Source: Coriobacteriia bacterium (lineage in GTDB: Bacteria > Actinomycetota > Coriobacteriia > WRKU01 > JAENWW01). From it: a DNA stretch of 64,000 nt. The notes beneath the pieces were generated by a model. The model was not told where the DNA came from. It did no database searches and was given only the letters and a program-made list of their open reading frames with translations. The translations under genes and the position numbers were made by a program. Positions 6,806 through 15,422 of this stretch are shown piece after piece. Where the stretch lies: positions 1 to 64,000 of the forward strand of contig JAENWW010000004.1 in assembly GCA_016649875.1 (NCBI GenBank), read 5' to 3'. Numbering within the stretch: position 1 is the first letter of the stretch; the number at the start of each line of letters is the position of its first letter.

Positions 6806-8683
6806 ATGGAAAAGATTAACCCCGCTACAACGGATTTGACACAAGAGAACCTTGCCAAGATAGCTGAGCTCTTTCCTGACGTGATTACTGAAGCGATGAA
6901 TGATAACGGCGAGCTTGTCAAAGCAGTGGACTTCGATGCACTTAAAGAAAACCTTTCAAGTAATGTTGTTGAGGGAAAACGCGAGCGCTACCAGTTCACT
7001 TGGCCCGGTAAAGCCGAGGCAAAACTTGAAGCTCGTAAACCCATCGACAAAACATTGCGCCCTTGCCCAAAGGAGAGCGTTGATTGGGATACCACGGAGA
7101 ACCTGTATATCGAGGGCAATAACCTCGAGGCGCTGAAGTTGCTGCGCGATAGTTACGCAGGCGAAGTGAAGCTCGTCTATATTGATCCGCCTTACAATAC
7201 TGGTAACAATTTTATCTACGATGACGACTTCTCTGAATCAACTACTAATCATGTGGAACGCAGTGGCGAGTTTGATGAAGAAGGCGGCCGTTTGGTCTCT
7301 AATCCCGAAAGCAATGGGCGCTTCCATTCTGATTGGTGCTCAATGATGTATCCGAGGTTGACGCTAGCAAAAGATTTGCTTATAAATAGTGGGGCAATTT
7401 TTATCAGCATTGATGATCATGAAGTCACGAATCTTACAAAAATCATGGATGAGATTTTTGGTAGCGCGAATCGTATTGCTCTGGTTTGCCATAAAGCAAG
7501 AGCCTCAATCTCAAACGACAAAATAATATCACCGAACCACAATACAGTTTTATTTTACGCCAAAGACATCTCTGTGCTTGAACTGAACAGAAAGCAGATT
7601 GGACTTGACCCAACATTGGACGGTTTTGACTATGACGATAACAATGGCAGGGGTCCTTATCGTTTCGTTCCAGTTGATGGCCCTGGTGGGGCAAAAAAAG
7701 GAAATCCATATTTTGAGTTTCTTGGAGTAGAGGGCTATTGGCGCTTCTCTCGTGAAACCATGCAGTTAAAGTACAATGATGGGTTTGTTGTGCGGCGAGG
7801 CGACAGTCTATATCAAAAGTATTATAGGCATGATGCAGAAAAGACTAGAAAAACAGTAACAACCTGGTGGGATGATGCTGGCTTGACGTCTAATGCTACA
7901 GCGCGACTGAAGAAGCTTATGGGGGGAGCGGCTTTCGATACCCCAAAGCCTCTCGAGCTAATTGACAGAATGCTAAAAATGATGACATTTGATGATCCTT
8001 CGGCTATTGTTTTAGATTTCTTCGCAGGCTCTGGAACGACTGGAGAATCAGTAATGAGAACAAATGCTGAATACGGGGGCAAAAGAAGGTTTGTTCTTGT
8101 GCAGCTTGCCGAACAAATAAACGAAAAATCGGATGCTTTGAGTCTTGGGTACAGTAATCTTGCTGAAGTGGCGGCTGAACGTTTACGCCGATCAGGCCGC
8201 CAGATAAAGATAGACTACTTAGAGGAAAATGAGCGATTAGAATTTGGGGATGCCACATGCAAATCTTCATGTCCCGATGTCGGCTTCCGCGTCCTAAAAA
8301 TCGACTCTTCCAACTACACCGAAACCTATCAGCCGCCAGAGATGGTTACACAGGGGGCTCTTGCTATGTTCGCCGACAACCTGAAAGCCGATCGCTCTAA
8401 TCTCGATCTTCTTTTTCAGGTGCTACCAAAGTTTCGTATCCCGTATTCGGCGAAAGTTCAGGCAGTCGACATTGCCGGCAAGTCTGTCTTCAATGTAAAT
8501 GACGGTCAATTGCTTGCATGCTTTGACGTGAATGTCGGTGTCGACACCATCGAGGCGATTGCAAAGCAAAAGCCAGTATATGCGGTATTTCGCGATGCCT
8601 CCATGGCCGATGACTCCACTGAGGCAAACTTCGAAGAACTGTTCAAGACCTTCAGCCCTGACACTATCCGTCGAGTAATCTAG
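6806..8683 (+). CDS. mod: type III DNA methyltransferase (Mod), beta class
   Basis: This 625-residue protein is a DNA adenine-N6 or cytosine-N4 methyltransferase. The catalytic motif DPPYNTG (DPPY at 127-130) comes before the AdoMet-binding motif FAGSGTTGE (from 406), the order that defines the beta class and is typical of type III Mod subunits. About 200 residues between the two motifs should hold the target recognition domain. The C-terminal 170 residues probably contact Res. The reading frame is intact and no simple-sequence tract suggesting phase variation is visible. It modifies host sites and also supplies site recognition for the Res subunit, whose gene starts six bases after its stop. 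The recognition sequence cannot be read from the gene. Confidence 0.88.
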   Translation: MEKINPATTDLTQENLAKIAELFPDVITEAMNDNGELVKAVDFDALKENLSSNVVEGKRERYQFTWPGKAEAKLEARKPIDKTLRPCPKESVDWDTTENLYIEGNNLEALKLLRDSYAGEVKLVYIDPPYNTGNNFIYDDDFSESTTNHVERSGEFDEEGGRLVSNPESNGRFHSDWCSMMYPRLTLAKDLLINSGAIFISIDDHEVTNLTKIMDEIFGSANRIALVCHKARASISNDKIISPNHNTVLFYAKDISVLELNRKQIGLDPTLDGFDYDDNNGRGPYRFVPVDGPGGAKKGNPYFEFLGVEGYWRFSRETMQLKYNDGFVVRRGDSLYQKYYRHDAEKTRKTVTTWWDDAGLTSNATARLKKLMGGAAFDTPKPLELIDRMLKMMTFDDPSAIVLDFFAGSGTTGESVMRTNAEYGGKRRFVLVQLAEQINEKSDALSLGYSNLAEVAAERLRRSGRQIKIDYLEENERLEFGDATCKSSCPDVGFRVLKIDSSNYTETYQPPEMVTQGALAMFADNLKADRSNLDLLFQVLPKFRIPYSAKVQAVDIAGKSVFNVNDGQLLACFDVNVGVDTIEAIAKQKPVYAVFRDASMADDSTEANFEELFKTFSPDTIRRVI

Positions 8684-8688
8684 GGGCG

Positions 8689-11600
8689 ATGGATATGAAG
8701 TTCAAATTCAAAATACAGCCCTACCAGACGGAAGCAGCTGCGGCAGTCGTTAACGTATTCGAGGGACAGCCAAACCAAGGAGCCGCCAGCTATGTGCGCG
8801 ACCTTGGCAAATCCGGACCATCCTCCTTATTCGACACCGCCGAAGGATACGGTAATGCGAGCTTGTCGCTAGTACCTGCTCAGCTGCTGCAAAATCTCCG
8901 TAGAATACAGTCCTATAACCACATCATGGAGTCGGCTGAATTAAGTACGGGTGCAGGAGCATGCTCGCTTGATGTCGAGATGGAGACCGGTACCGGTAAA
9001 ACCTATGTTTACACCAAGACGATGTTCGAGCTCAACCGCTTGTATGGCTGGACGAAGTTCATCATTGTCGTGCCTTCTGTTGCCATCCGCGAAGGTGTGT
9101 TCAAGTCATTACAAAACACCGAGCAGCACTTCTTCGAGCAGTACAACAAGAGTATCAAATACTTCATATATAGCAGCAACAGGCTCAACGAGTTGGATGC
9201 CTACTCACAAAGTTCCGATATAAACGCAATGATTATCAACATGCAAGCCTTCAATACGTCGATGAAAGAAGACGGCAAGAGCAAGGAAGCACGTATCATG
9301 TATTCGGAGCGCGATGAGTTCGGAAGCCGTCGCCCCATCGACGTTATCGCCGCCAACCGTCCAGTCGTCATCCAGGACGAACCGCAGAAGATGGGTGGCA
9401 AGGCAACGCAGGAGGGTATAAAACGGTTCAACCCGTTATTCTGTTTGAATTATTCCGCAACGCACAAGGTCAAGCATGATACGGTTTATGTGCTTGACGC
9501 TCTAGATGCGTACAACCAGCGCTTGGTGAAGCGTATCGAAGTGAAGGGATTCGAACTCAAGAACCTGCGCGGCACCGATGGATACCTGTATCTTCAAGAC
9601 ATTATCGTGAGCAAGACGAAAGCACCTGTTGCGGTTATCGAGCACAAGAAGGTGAATGCATCGGGTAAGGTTCGCAAGGTTGTCGGACGTTTTGATGTAA
9701 ATGACGACATTTACGACGCATCTGGCGGAACGAAGATGGAAGCCTATCGTGAAGGTTTCGTTATCGGTGAGATCGTTCCTGACCAAGACGGACACCTCGG
9801 CTATGTGCGTTTGCTGAACGGTATAGTTTTGGGCAAAGGGCAGGTCTATAGCGATTCTGCCGAGGATGACATACGCCGTATTCAGATTAGGGAAACCATA
9901 CAGTCGCACTTGCAAAAAGAAGAGGCCCTATTCTATCGGGGAATCAAATGTCTTTCATTATTCTTTATCGACGAAGTTGCACGGTACCGGCAATACGATG
10001 ACAAGGGCAACGAGTTAACCGTTGGCTACGGCAAGGTTTTTGAAGAAGAGTATGAGTGTGCCGTGGCAGAGCGTTTGGCGCGACCGACTACCAATGATTT
10101 AGTGGACAATCTCTATATTAGCTATCTGAAACACTTCGGAGCCCATGATGTGCACCGAGGCTATTTCAGCATCGACAAGAAGGGCCACAGTGTCGATAGC
10201 GCAGTTAAGCGTGGTCAGGAAGATAGCGATGATGAGTCGGCCTATGATTTGATTTTGAAGAACAAGGAGCGTCTTCTTTCCTTTGACGAGCCTACTCGGT
10301 TTATCTTCAGTCATTCCGCGTTGCGTGAAGGATGGGACAACCCCAACGTTTTTCAAATTTGTACGCTCAAGCATTCTAATTCAGAAACTGGCAAACGCCA
10401 GGAGGTCGGGCGCGGTTTGCGTCTATGTGTAAACCAAGACGGCGACCGTCAAGATCTGGCCACGCTAGGAGAAGGCGAGGTGCAGAAGGTCAACGCACTT
10501 ACCGTCATCGCCTCGGAAAGCTACTCATCATTTGTGGCTGCGTTGCAGAAAGATATTAAGGCCGAGCTACGCGACCGCCCGCAGATCGTGACCGCTGCTC
10601 TTTTCAAGGGTCGTGCCTATACGATGGATGACGGACAAACTATCGCGTTCGCATCGGGTGAGGAAACCATCGCGTACGCTTTCTTACTCAAGAACGATTT
10701 CATCGACCTTGAAGGAGTGCCTACTGAGAAGTTCAAGGTAGAGGGCATCTCGTATGCAATAATTCAGCTGCCTGAGGTATTGCAAGCCAAAGCGCCTGCA
10801 ATAGAAGCGTTGGTAAAGAGCGTTTACGATTCGCACGCCTTGGATAATATGGTATCCAACGGCCTTGAAACCAAGGTGACCGAGAACGGTTTGAATGAAA
10901 ACTTCCATAAGAAAGAGTTCCAAGAACTCTGGAAACGCATCAATTCCAAACATGCCTATACGGTTTCCTTCGATGACGGAGAGTTGCGACGTAAGGCAAT
11001 CTCACATATCAACGAACATCTCGTGGTAAGCAAACTGAGTTATGCATTGACTGTTGGTTCGCAACGTTCCGAGGCAACGCGCGAAGACCTCGCGGTGGGT
11101 GAGCAGTTTAGAACTCAGATCACCACAACGAAGGAAATCGAAGTTAGCCCTGCATCAAACGTGACATACGACCTGATTGGTGAAGTCGCTCAAGCGGCAG
11201 TGGTAACGCGTCGTAGCGCTGCGGCTATTCTCTCTGAGATAAATGCTGAGAAGTTTGCGTGTTTCAAGGAGAACCCTGAAGAATTCATCGCCAAGGTAAG
11301 CAAGGCGATAATTGCCGAGAAGGCAACCATGATTGTGGATCACATCACTTATCGCACGCTTAATGATCACTACGACAGCGAGATATTCACTGAGCGCATG
11401 CCAGAGAACATTACTAAGGCGATTCTCACAAAAAGATGCATCCAAAATTATGTGTTCACTGACAGCGGTCATGAACGTGAGTTCACGGAAGCCCTTGAAA
11501 CAGCAAGTGAGGTGTGCGTGTACGCCAAACTTCCGCGTTCCTTTCAGATACCAACTCCGGTAGGAAACTACGCGCCTGACTGGGCTATTGCCTTCAACGA

Positions 11601-11793
11601 GGGCACAGTCAAGCATATTTATTTTGTAGCCGAAACAAAGGGCACCATGGATACCCTGGAACTGCGCGGTGTGGAGCATGCGAAGATTGCCTGCGCCAAG
11701 AAGCTCTTCAATGAAATGAGCACGACGAACGTGCGGTATTCCAATGTCGATAGTTATGAACAGTTGCTGAATGTTATTGGATCGATGGGATGA
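8689..11793 (+). CDS. res: type III restriction endonuclease subunit (Res)
   Basis: This encodes 1,034 residues from the ATG at 8689; a second ATG at 8695 is better spaced from the AGGGG ribosome site at 8682 and may be the true start. The helicase core has Walker A METGTGKT (98-105), a DEPQ box at 230-233 as usual in Res proteins, NYSATHK, and a C-terminal lobe with LREGWDNPNVFQI and QEVGRGLRL. A PD-(D/E)xK nuclease lies near the end: PDW (D964), then ETKG (E982, K984). All catalytic residues are present, so the enzyme looks active. With Mod it should cut unmodified DNA after ATP-driven movement. The next gene begins 12 bases downstream behind a strong GAGGAGG site, so transcription very likely continues into SIR2. 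Confidence 0.88.
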   Translation: MDMKFKFKIQPYQTEAAAAVVNVFEGQPNQGAASYVRDLGKSGPSSLFDTAEGYGNASLSLVPAQLLQNLRRIQSYNHIMESAELSTGAGACSLDVEMETGTGKTYVYTKTMFELNRLYGWTKFIIVVPSVAIREGVFKSLQNTEQHFFEQYNKSIKYFIYSSNRLNELDAYSQSSDINAMIINMQAFNTSMKEDGKSKEARIMYSERDEFGSRRPIDVIAANRPVVIQDEPQKMGGKATQEGIKRFNPLFCLNYSATHKVKHDTVYVLDALDAYNQRLVKRIEVKGFELKNLRGTDGYLYLQDIIVSKTKAPVAVIEHKKVNASGKVRKVVGRFDVNDDIYDASGGTKMEAYREGFVIGEIVPDQDGHLGYVRLLNGIVLGKGQVYSDSAEDDIRRIQIRETIQSHLQKEEALFYRGIKCLSLFFIDEVARYRQYDDKGNELTVGYGKVFEEEYECAVAERLARPTTNDLVDNLYISYLKHFGAHDVHRGYFSIDKKGHSVDSAVKRGQEDSDDESAYDLILKNKERLLSFDEPTRFIFSHSALREGWDNPNVFQICTLKHSNSETGKRQEVGRGLRLCVNQDGDRQDLATLGEGEVQKVNALTVIASESYSSFVAALQKDIKAELRDRPQIVTAALFKGRAYTMDDGQTIAFASGEETIAYAFLLKNDFIDLEGVPTEKFKVEGISYAIIQLPEVLQAKAPAIEALVKSVYDSHALDNMVSNGLETKVTENGLNENFHKKEFQELWKRINSKHAYTVSFDDGELRRKAISHINEHLVVSKLSYALTVGSQRSEATREDLAVGEQFRTQITTTKEIEVSPASNVTYDLIGEVAQAAVVTRRSAAAILSEINAEKFACFKENPEEFIAKVSKAIIAEKATMIVDHITYRTLNDHYDSEIFTERMPENITKAILTKRCIQNYVFTDSGHEREFTEALETASEVCVYAKLPRSFQIPTPVGNYAPDWAIAFNEGTVKHIYFVAETKGTMDTLELRGVEHAKIACAKKLFNEMSTTNVRYSNVDSYEQLLNVIGSMG

Positions 11794-11805
11794 GGAGGAA
11801 TACGA

Positions 11806-12987
11806 ATGCCGAATGATCAACCGACACACTTGGTAACCAATGTTATCGATATCGTCAAGGGCGACGATGGTCGATTTTCTATCGATAATGATAATCACAG
11901 GTCATTTGTTTCTGATGCGTTTTCATGCTCTCACATCAACTTTTTGCTTGGTGCCGGCTTTTCTGCAGGAAGCGTTCAATGTCTTGGGGATAGAGAAAAA
12001 TGGTCAGAAGCAATTAACGCATGCAACGAACATTGGTTTGATGGTAAGAGACAAATTGCAGAGGCTTTATTGAACTACGAGTTCTTCTGTAATGTGCTTA
12101 TTCCAATGCGTAATGTTGAGCCATCGGATAGCCAGAAAAGACTTTGCCGTGAGGTAAAGAGAATAGTGCAATCTCGTGGTACGACCACAATCCCAAAGCG
12201 AGCCTGTGTGTTTACGACCAACTATGATCCACTTATCGAACTCGCCCTTGAAGCAGAGAACTGCATATTCAACGATGGCTTCGAAGGAAGAAATCAACCA
12301 CGGTTTGCAACCAGGTCATTCAGTCGTCTCCAATACGTGCAGTCGCTTTCGATGGAATATGCCTCCCAAATCCCGACAATCAACGTCGCGAAGCTCCATG
12401 GGTCTTTAACTTGGCGGTCGGATGATGGTCAAACGGATGACATCTACTATTGCGACTATAAGAAGGGGCTAGATGCACTAGCGGAGGAGTATAAAGTTCT
12501 TTTAGAGAATCAAACTGTGTGCAAAACATTCGAAGTAATTGGCGGCGAGCCTAGTGAAGCTTCGCTTGAGAGCCTTGCCAAAGCTTTGGGTAGCATTGAT
12601 GAAATTGCATGCGATAAACTCTTATCATTTTCCAAGGCGTACTATTTGGGATTCAGACTAGTGAACCCTGCAAAACAGAAGTTCGCCGATACGGTCCTTG
12701 GTCTTACCTACTATGAATTATTACGTCTGTATGCAAACGAACTTGATCGAAACAATGCTCTCTTAGTTGCTTTTGGATTTTCTTTTGCAGATGAGCACAT
12801 ACTCGAAATCACAAAGAGGGCACTTGAGAATCCACAGTTAATGCTCTGGGTTTGTTGTCACACCGAGGACAATCTTGACGCTTATCAATCTTTGTTCAGC
12901 TCTGTATCAAATGTTTGGTTTTTCAAGGCTGAAGAGAAACTTGATCTTGAAGTCTTTTGTGATGTCTTGGGCATGGTCGGCAAATGA
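11806..12987 (+). CDS. SIR2-family NAD-binding defence protein
   Basis: This 393-residue protein carries the SIR2 signature. It has a glycine-rich NAD motif GAGFSAG (49-55), TTNYDPLIE (from 137, with N139 and D141), and KLHGS (196-200), where H198 is the expected catalytic histidine. In defence systems such domains usually degrade NAD+ on infection, starving the cell and the phage. The C-terminal part (LLVAFGFSFADEHILEITKR) also fits the SIR2-like family found beside HerA ATPases. Its 3' end overlaps the HerA start by four bases (ATGA), so the two are coupled. SIR2-HerA pairs are known anti-phage systems that form large complexes. Here the pair follows directly on a type III restriction operon. 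Confidence 0.85.
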   Translation: MPNDQPTHLVTNVIDIVKGDDGRFSIDNDNHRSFVSDAFSCSHINFLLGAGFSAGSVQCLGDREKWSEAINACNEHWFDGKRQIAEALLNYEFFCNVLIPMRNVEPSDSQKRLCREVKRIVQSRGTTTIPKRACVFTTNYDPLIELALEAENCIFNDGFEGRNQPRFATRSFSRLQYVQSLSMEYASQIPTINVAKLHGSLTWRSDDGQTDDIYYCDYKKGLDALAEEYKVLLENQTVCKTFEVIGGEPSEASLESLAKALGSIDEIACDKLLSFSKAYYLGFRLVNPAKQKFADTVLGLTYYELLRLYANELDRNNALLVAFGFSFADEHILEITKRALENPQLMLWVCCHTEDNLDAYQSLFSSVSNVWFFKAEEKLDLEVFCDVLGMVGK

Positions 12988-14864
12988 ATAATGACTCTAC
13001 ACTTGTAGCTCGCGTCACTGAGATTCGAGGCACTAAAATTCGAGCAAAGGTATTTAGCGACAAAAACGAAGCTTTCATTTTCCAGGGTGGGCGCTTGATT
13101 CGAAATGTTTCTGTAGGTGGCTACGTGAAAATACCCTGTGGCTTCAATCAAGTAATCGGTAGGATTGATGGCGAGGTTCAAGAAGAAAAACTCAATAGAG
13201 AGCCTGATTATTCAAAGCGCTCTACACAAGGCTCATCATTCAATAGGTTTATCGACATCTCTGTATTCGGTGTCAAGGTTGGAAATAGATTTGACCGCGG
13301 AGTCACAATTCTTCCGCTTGTCTCATCAGATGTATATGTATTGACGCCCGAAGAACTTGCACTGATAAGTTCGCATATGGAACCTGGGCAAGATTCCTTT
13401 AGATTGGGCAACCTTGCTGGCCAAGATGGCATATCGGTGATTGTGCCCACGAGCTCACTATTTGCGAGCCACATAGGGATATTCGGCAATACTGGATCAG
13501 GGAAGTCAAATACGCTTTGCCGCATCTACAGCGACTGCCTTGACAAAATGAAACAATCTGGTGCTTTGGGAACCGGAAAGAGTCAATTCATCGTAATCGA
13601 TTTTAATGGGGAGTACATTGCGCCAACGGTTCTTACTGATGCAAAGAAGGTATACAACTTAAGCACTGATACGAAACAGGGAGGGGATAAGATTTCCGTT
13701 CCCGATGATTTCTATTTCGACCTTGAAACATGGTCCATTCTTACGCAGGCAACCGAAAAGACTCAAAGGCCATTTCTGCGATCCTGCATCAATACGGCAA
13801 AGAGAATCAAAGGAGCGGATGACCCTGAGGCTTACCTTGCAAAAATGATCTCTGGATTTATTGGAGATTACTGTGGCAAAGCTCCTTTGTTCAATGAGCA
13901 ACGGGAAGAATTTTCTCGCACTATGGCATATCTTATTGACAAAAATGATTTGGAATCTGCCGAAGACACTGTTCTTGAAAGTGTTGAAGACATTGAGGTC
14001 TTTAGCTATTGCGACCCTCCGACTTTGCGAATAGTGGATACGAATATATACGGAAACACCCCGGAGATGTTAGTCTCCAGTGTTTTTGAGAAATTCATGG
14101 AACTCGAAAAGGACTATATATCTTTAATTAGCGATATCCCGGGTCTCATCGAGTTTGTTGCAAAATTCCTTTTCCTTCAGCGCTGGCGAAAAGGGAGCAT
14201 CATAAGAGACCATATTTCTTTCTGGATTCCAAGGCTTGACAATCAGCTTCGCGAGGCGAGGAAAATATATGTCACTTCTGGTCCGAGTGGGATGTTTGAT
14301 GATGGCTATGCAGTGAGGGTATATTCGCTACTCGACGTGAACCAAGAGCAGAAAAAGCTTATTCCCCTTATCATTGCTAAGTACATTTACCGCGAACAGA
14401 AGCAGCGCGGCAGACTGGATACAACAACGAGTGTGCATTTTATTATTGACGAGGCTCATAACATACTGTCATATTCTTCGCAAAGGGAAAGCGAAGGTTG
14501 GAGGGATTACCGACTTGAAACTTTTGAGGAGATAGTAAAAGAGGGCAGGAAATTTGGTATGTATTTGACTGTGAGCAGCCAGAGACCGTCAGACATTTCT
14601 GCAACTATCATTTCTCAGATGCATAATTATTTAATTCATCGTCTGGTAAACGATGAAGACTTGTCCGCAATAGCCAAAGCTGTTTCGTTTATCGATCATT
14701 CCACGAACAGCATGATCCCCGTTCTTCCTCAAGGTACATGCGTTGCCAGTGGCACAGCGGTCCCATATCCTACGCAAGTACGCGTGGACCAACTTCCAGA
14801 AGAGCGGCGTCCCCGAAGCGCAGATAGGGATCTTGCCTCAGCCTGGGCGCTCGAAAAAACATGA
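12984..14864 (+). CDS. herA: HerA-type hexameric ATPase, partner of SIR2
   Basis: This 626-residue FtsK/HerA-superfamily ATPase begins with a HAS-barrel-like N-terminus (TLVARVTEIRGTKIRAKVFS) and has Walker A GNTGSGKS at 168-175. Walker B is FIIDEAHNI (D489 and E490), followed by a KFGMYLTVSSQRPSDIS segment typical of HerA. Family members form hexameric rings that translocate DNA or assemble partner effectors. Its start overlaps the SIR2 stop. The product probably activates or scaffolds the SIR2 NADase, and may itself hydrolyse nucleotides. The frame is intact. No NurA-type nuclease gene lies nearby, so a role in the archaeal-style end-resection pair is unlikely. It is the last gene of the seven-gene run; no clear terminator follows. 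Confidence 0.85.
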   Translation: MNNDSTLVARVTEIRGTKIRAKVFSDKNEAFIFQGGRLIRNVSVGGYVKIPCGFNQVIGRIDGEVQEEKLNREPDYSKRSTQGSSFNRFIDISVFGVKVGNRFDRGVTILPLVSSDVYVLTPEELALISSHMEPGQDSFRLGNLAGQDGISVIVPTSSLFASHIGIFGNTGSGKSNTLCRIYSDCLDKMKQSGALGTGKSQFIVIDFNGEYIAPTVLTDAKKVYNLSTDTKQGGDKISVPDDFYFDLETWSILTQATEKTQRPFLRSCINTAKRIKGADDPEAYLAKMISGFIGDYCGKAPLFNEQREEFSRTMAYLIDKNDLESAEDTVLESVEDIEVFSYCDPPTLRIVDTNIYGNTPEMLVSSVFEKFMELEKDYISLISDIPGLIEFVAKFLFLQRWRKGSIIRDHISFWIPRLDNQLREARKIYVTSGPSGMFDDGYAVRVYSLLDVNQEQKKLIPLIIAKYIYREQKQRGRLDTTTSVHFIIDEAHNILSYSSQRESEGWRDYRLETFEEIVKEGRKFGMYLTVSSQRPSDISATIISQMHNYLIHRLVNDEDLSAIAKAVSFIDHSTNSMIPVLPQGTCVASGTAVPYPTQVRVDQLPEERRPRSADRDLASAWALEKT

Positions 14865-15158
14865 TACACCCCAGCTATAGAGTGTGTTCAAGGCGATTTG
14901 CTGGCCCCATAAAGGAACAAATCGCTAGTGCTCGCGTCTAGAAGGAGGCCGGCCATCGCTCCAGATCTGATAGCGCGTTGCGATGGTGCCTCAGAAACCC
15001 TTTGTTGTCGCCCAGGACCAACATAGTGATTATGTCTAAGGATGTTGCCCTCTGGTATATTCCGGCTTTCGACTAGGTAAGCGGCAGTAATGCGCGTTGC
15101 GCGTCTTTCTCATCGCCAAGGCCCTTACCTTCGCTGTCGCAAGCAGCGCAGCTTATGA
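14865..15158. other. gap after the SIR2-HerA operon, decayed sequence
   Basis: No gene is recognised. An 8-bp inverted repeat (GCGATTTG 14893-14900, CAAATCGC 14918-14925) lacks a T-run. The right half may be the eroded upstream part of the IS3-family transposase that becomes recognisable at about 15159, for instance an ALWYIP frame near 15048, but this is too degraded to assert. Confidence 0.45.
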
Positions 15159-15340
15159 AAACCAATCGTCGGCTGGTCGATGTCGGCTACACAAACAGCA
15201 GCACTTGTTGATGATGCTCTTATGATGGGCATCACACGCAGGAAAGTTTACGGAGGGACTGGTGCATCACTCAGACCATGGGGGTCAGTACGGATCGCTG
15301 ATGTTAAGGCAGATGGTAGCGACTATGTTGAAAAGATGTT
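15159..15340 (+). mobile_element. IS3-family transposase remnant, frameshifted
   Basis: One frame reads PIVGWSMSATQTAALVDDAL and then MMGITRRK. The next frame continues GLVHHSDHGGQY at about 15260-15295. Together these are the well-known rve-domain stretch of IS3-family OrfB transposases (VGWSM...LV-DAL--A--RR then LVHHSD-GSQY). A frameshift splits them, a stop interrupts the frame upstream at 15156, and neither the full catalytic DDE set nor inverted ends are visible. The element is dead. It separates the SIR2-HerA operon from the DUF262 pair and records past insertions in the island. Confidence 0.7.
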
Positions 15341-15422
15341 TAAGGGGATAGCGGGACAATGCTGCAGCTAAACATGCTTAGGAGATATAGCTCCGAAATA
15401 TTGGATGAGGGGAATCAAAGGA

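Noticed and set aside
2979..11793. DISARM or BREX system
   Set aside because: There is no DUF1998 (DrmB), PglZ, BrxL or BrxC homologue. The methylase is a beta-class type III Mod with an adjacent Res carrying PD-(D/E)xK.
12984..14864. HerA of a HerA-NurA repair pair
   Set aside because: No NurA-like nuclease lies nearby and the gene overlaps a SIR2 gene, which fits the SIR2-HerA defence pair.
15180..15371. 63-residue frame as a gene in its own right
   Set aside because: Its first half is IS3 transposase sequence and the continuation is in the wrong frame, so it is part of a dead insertion element.
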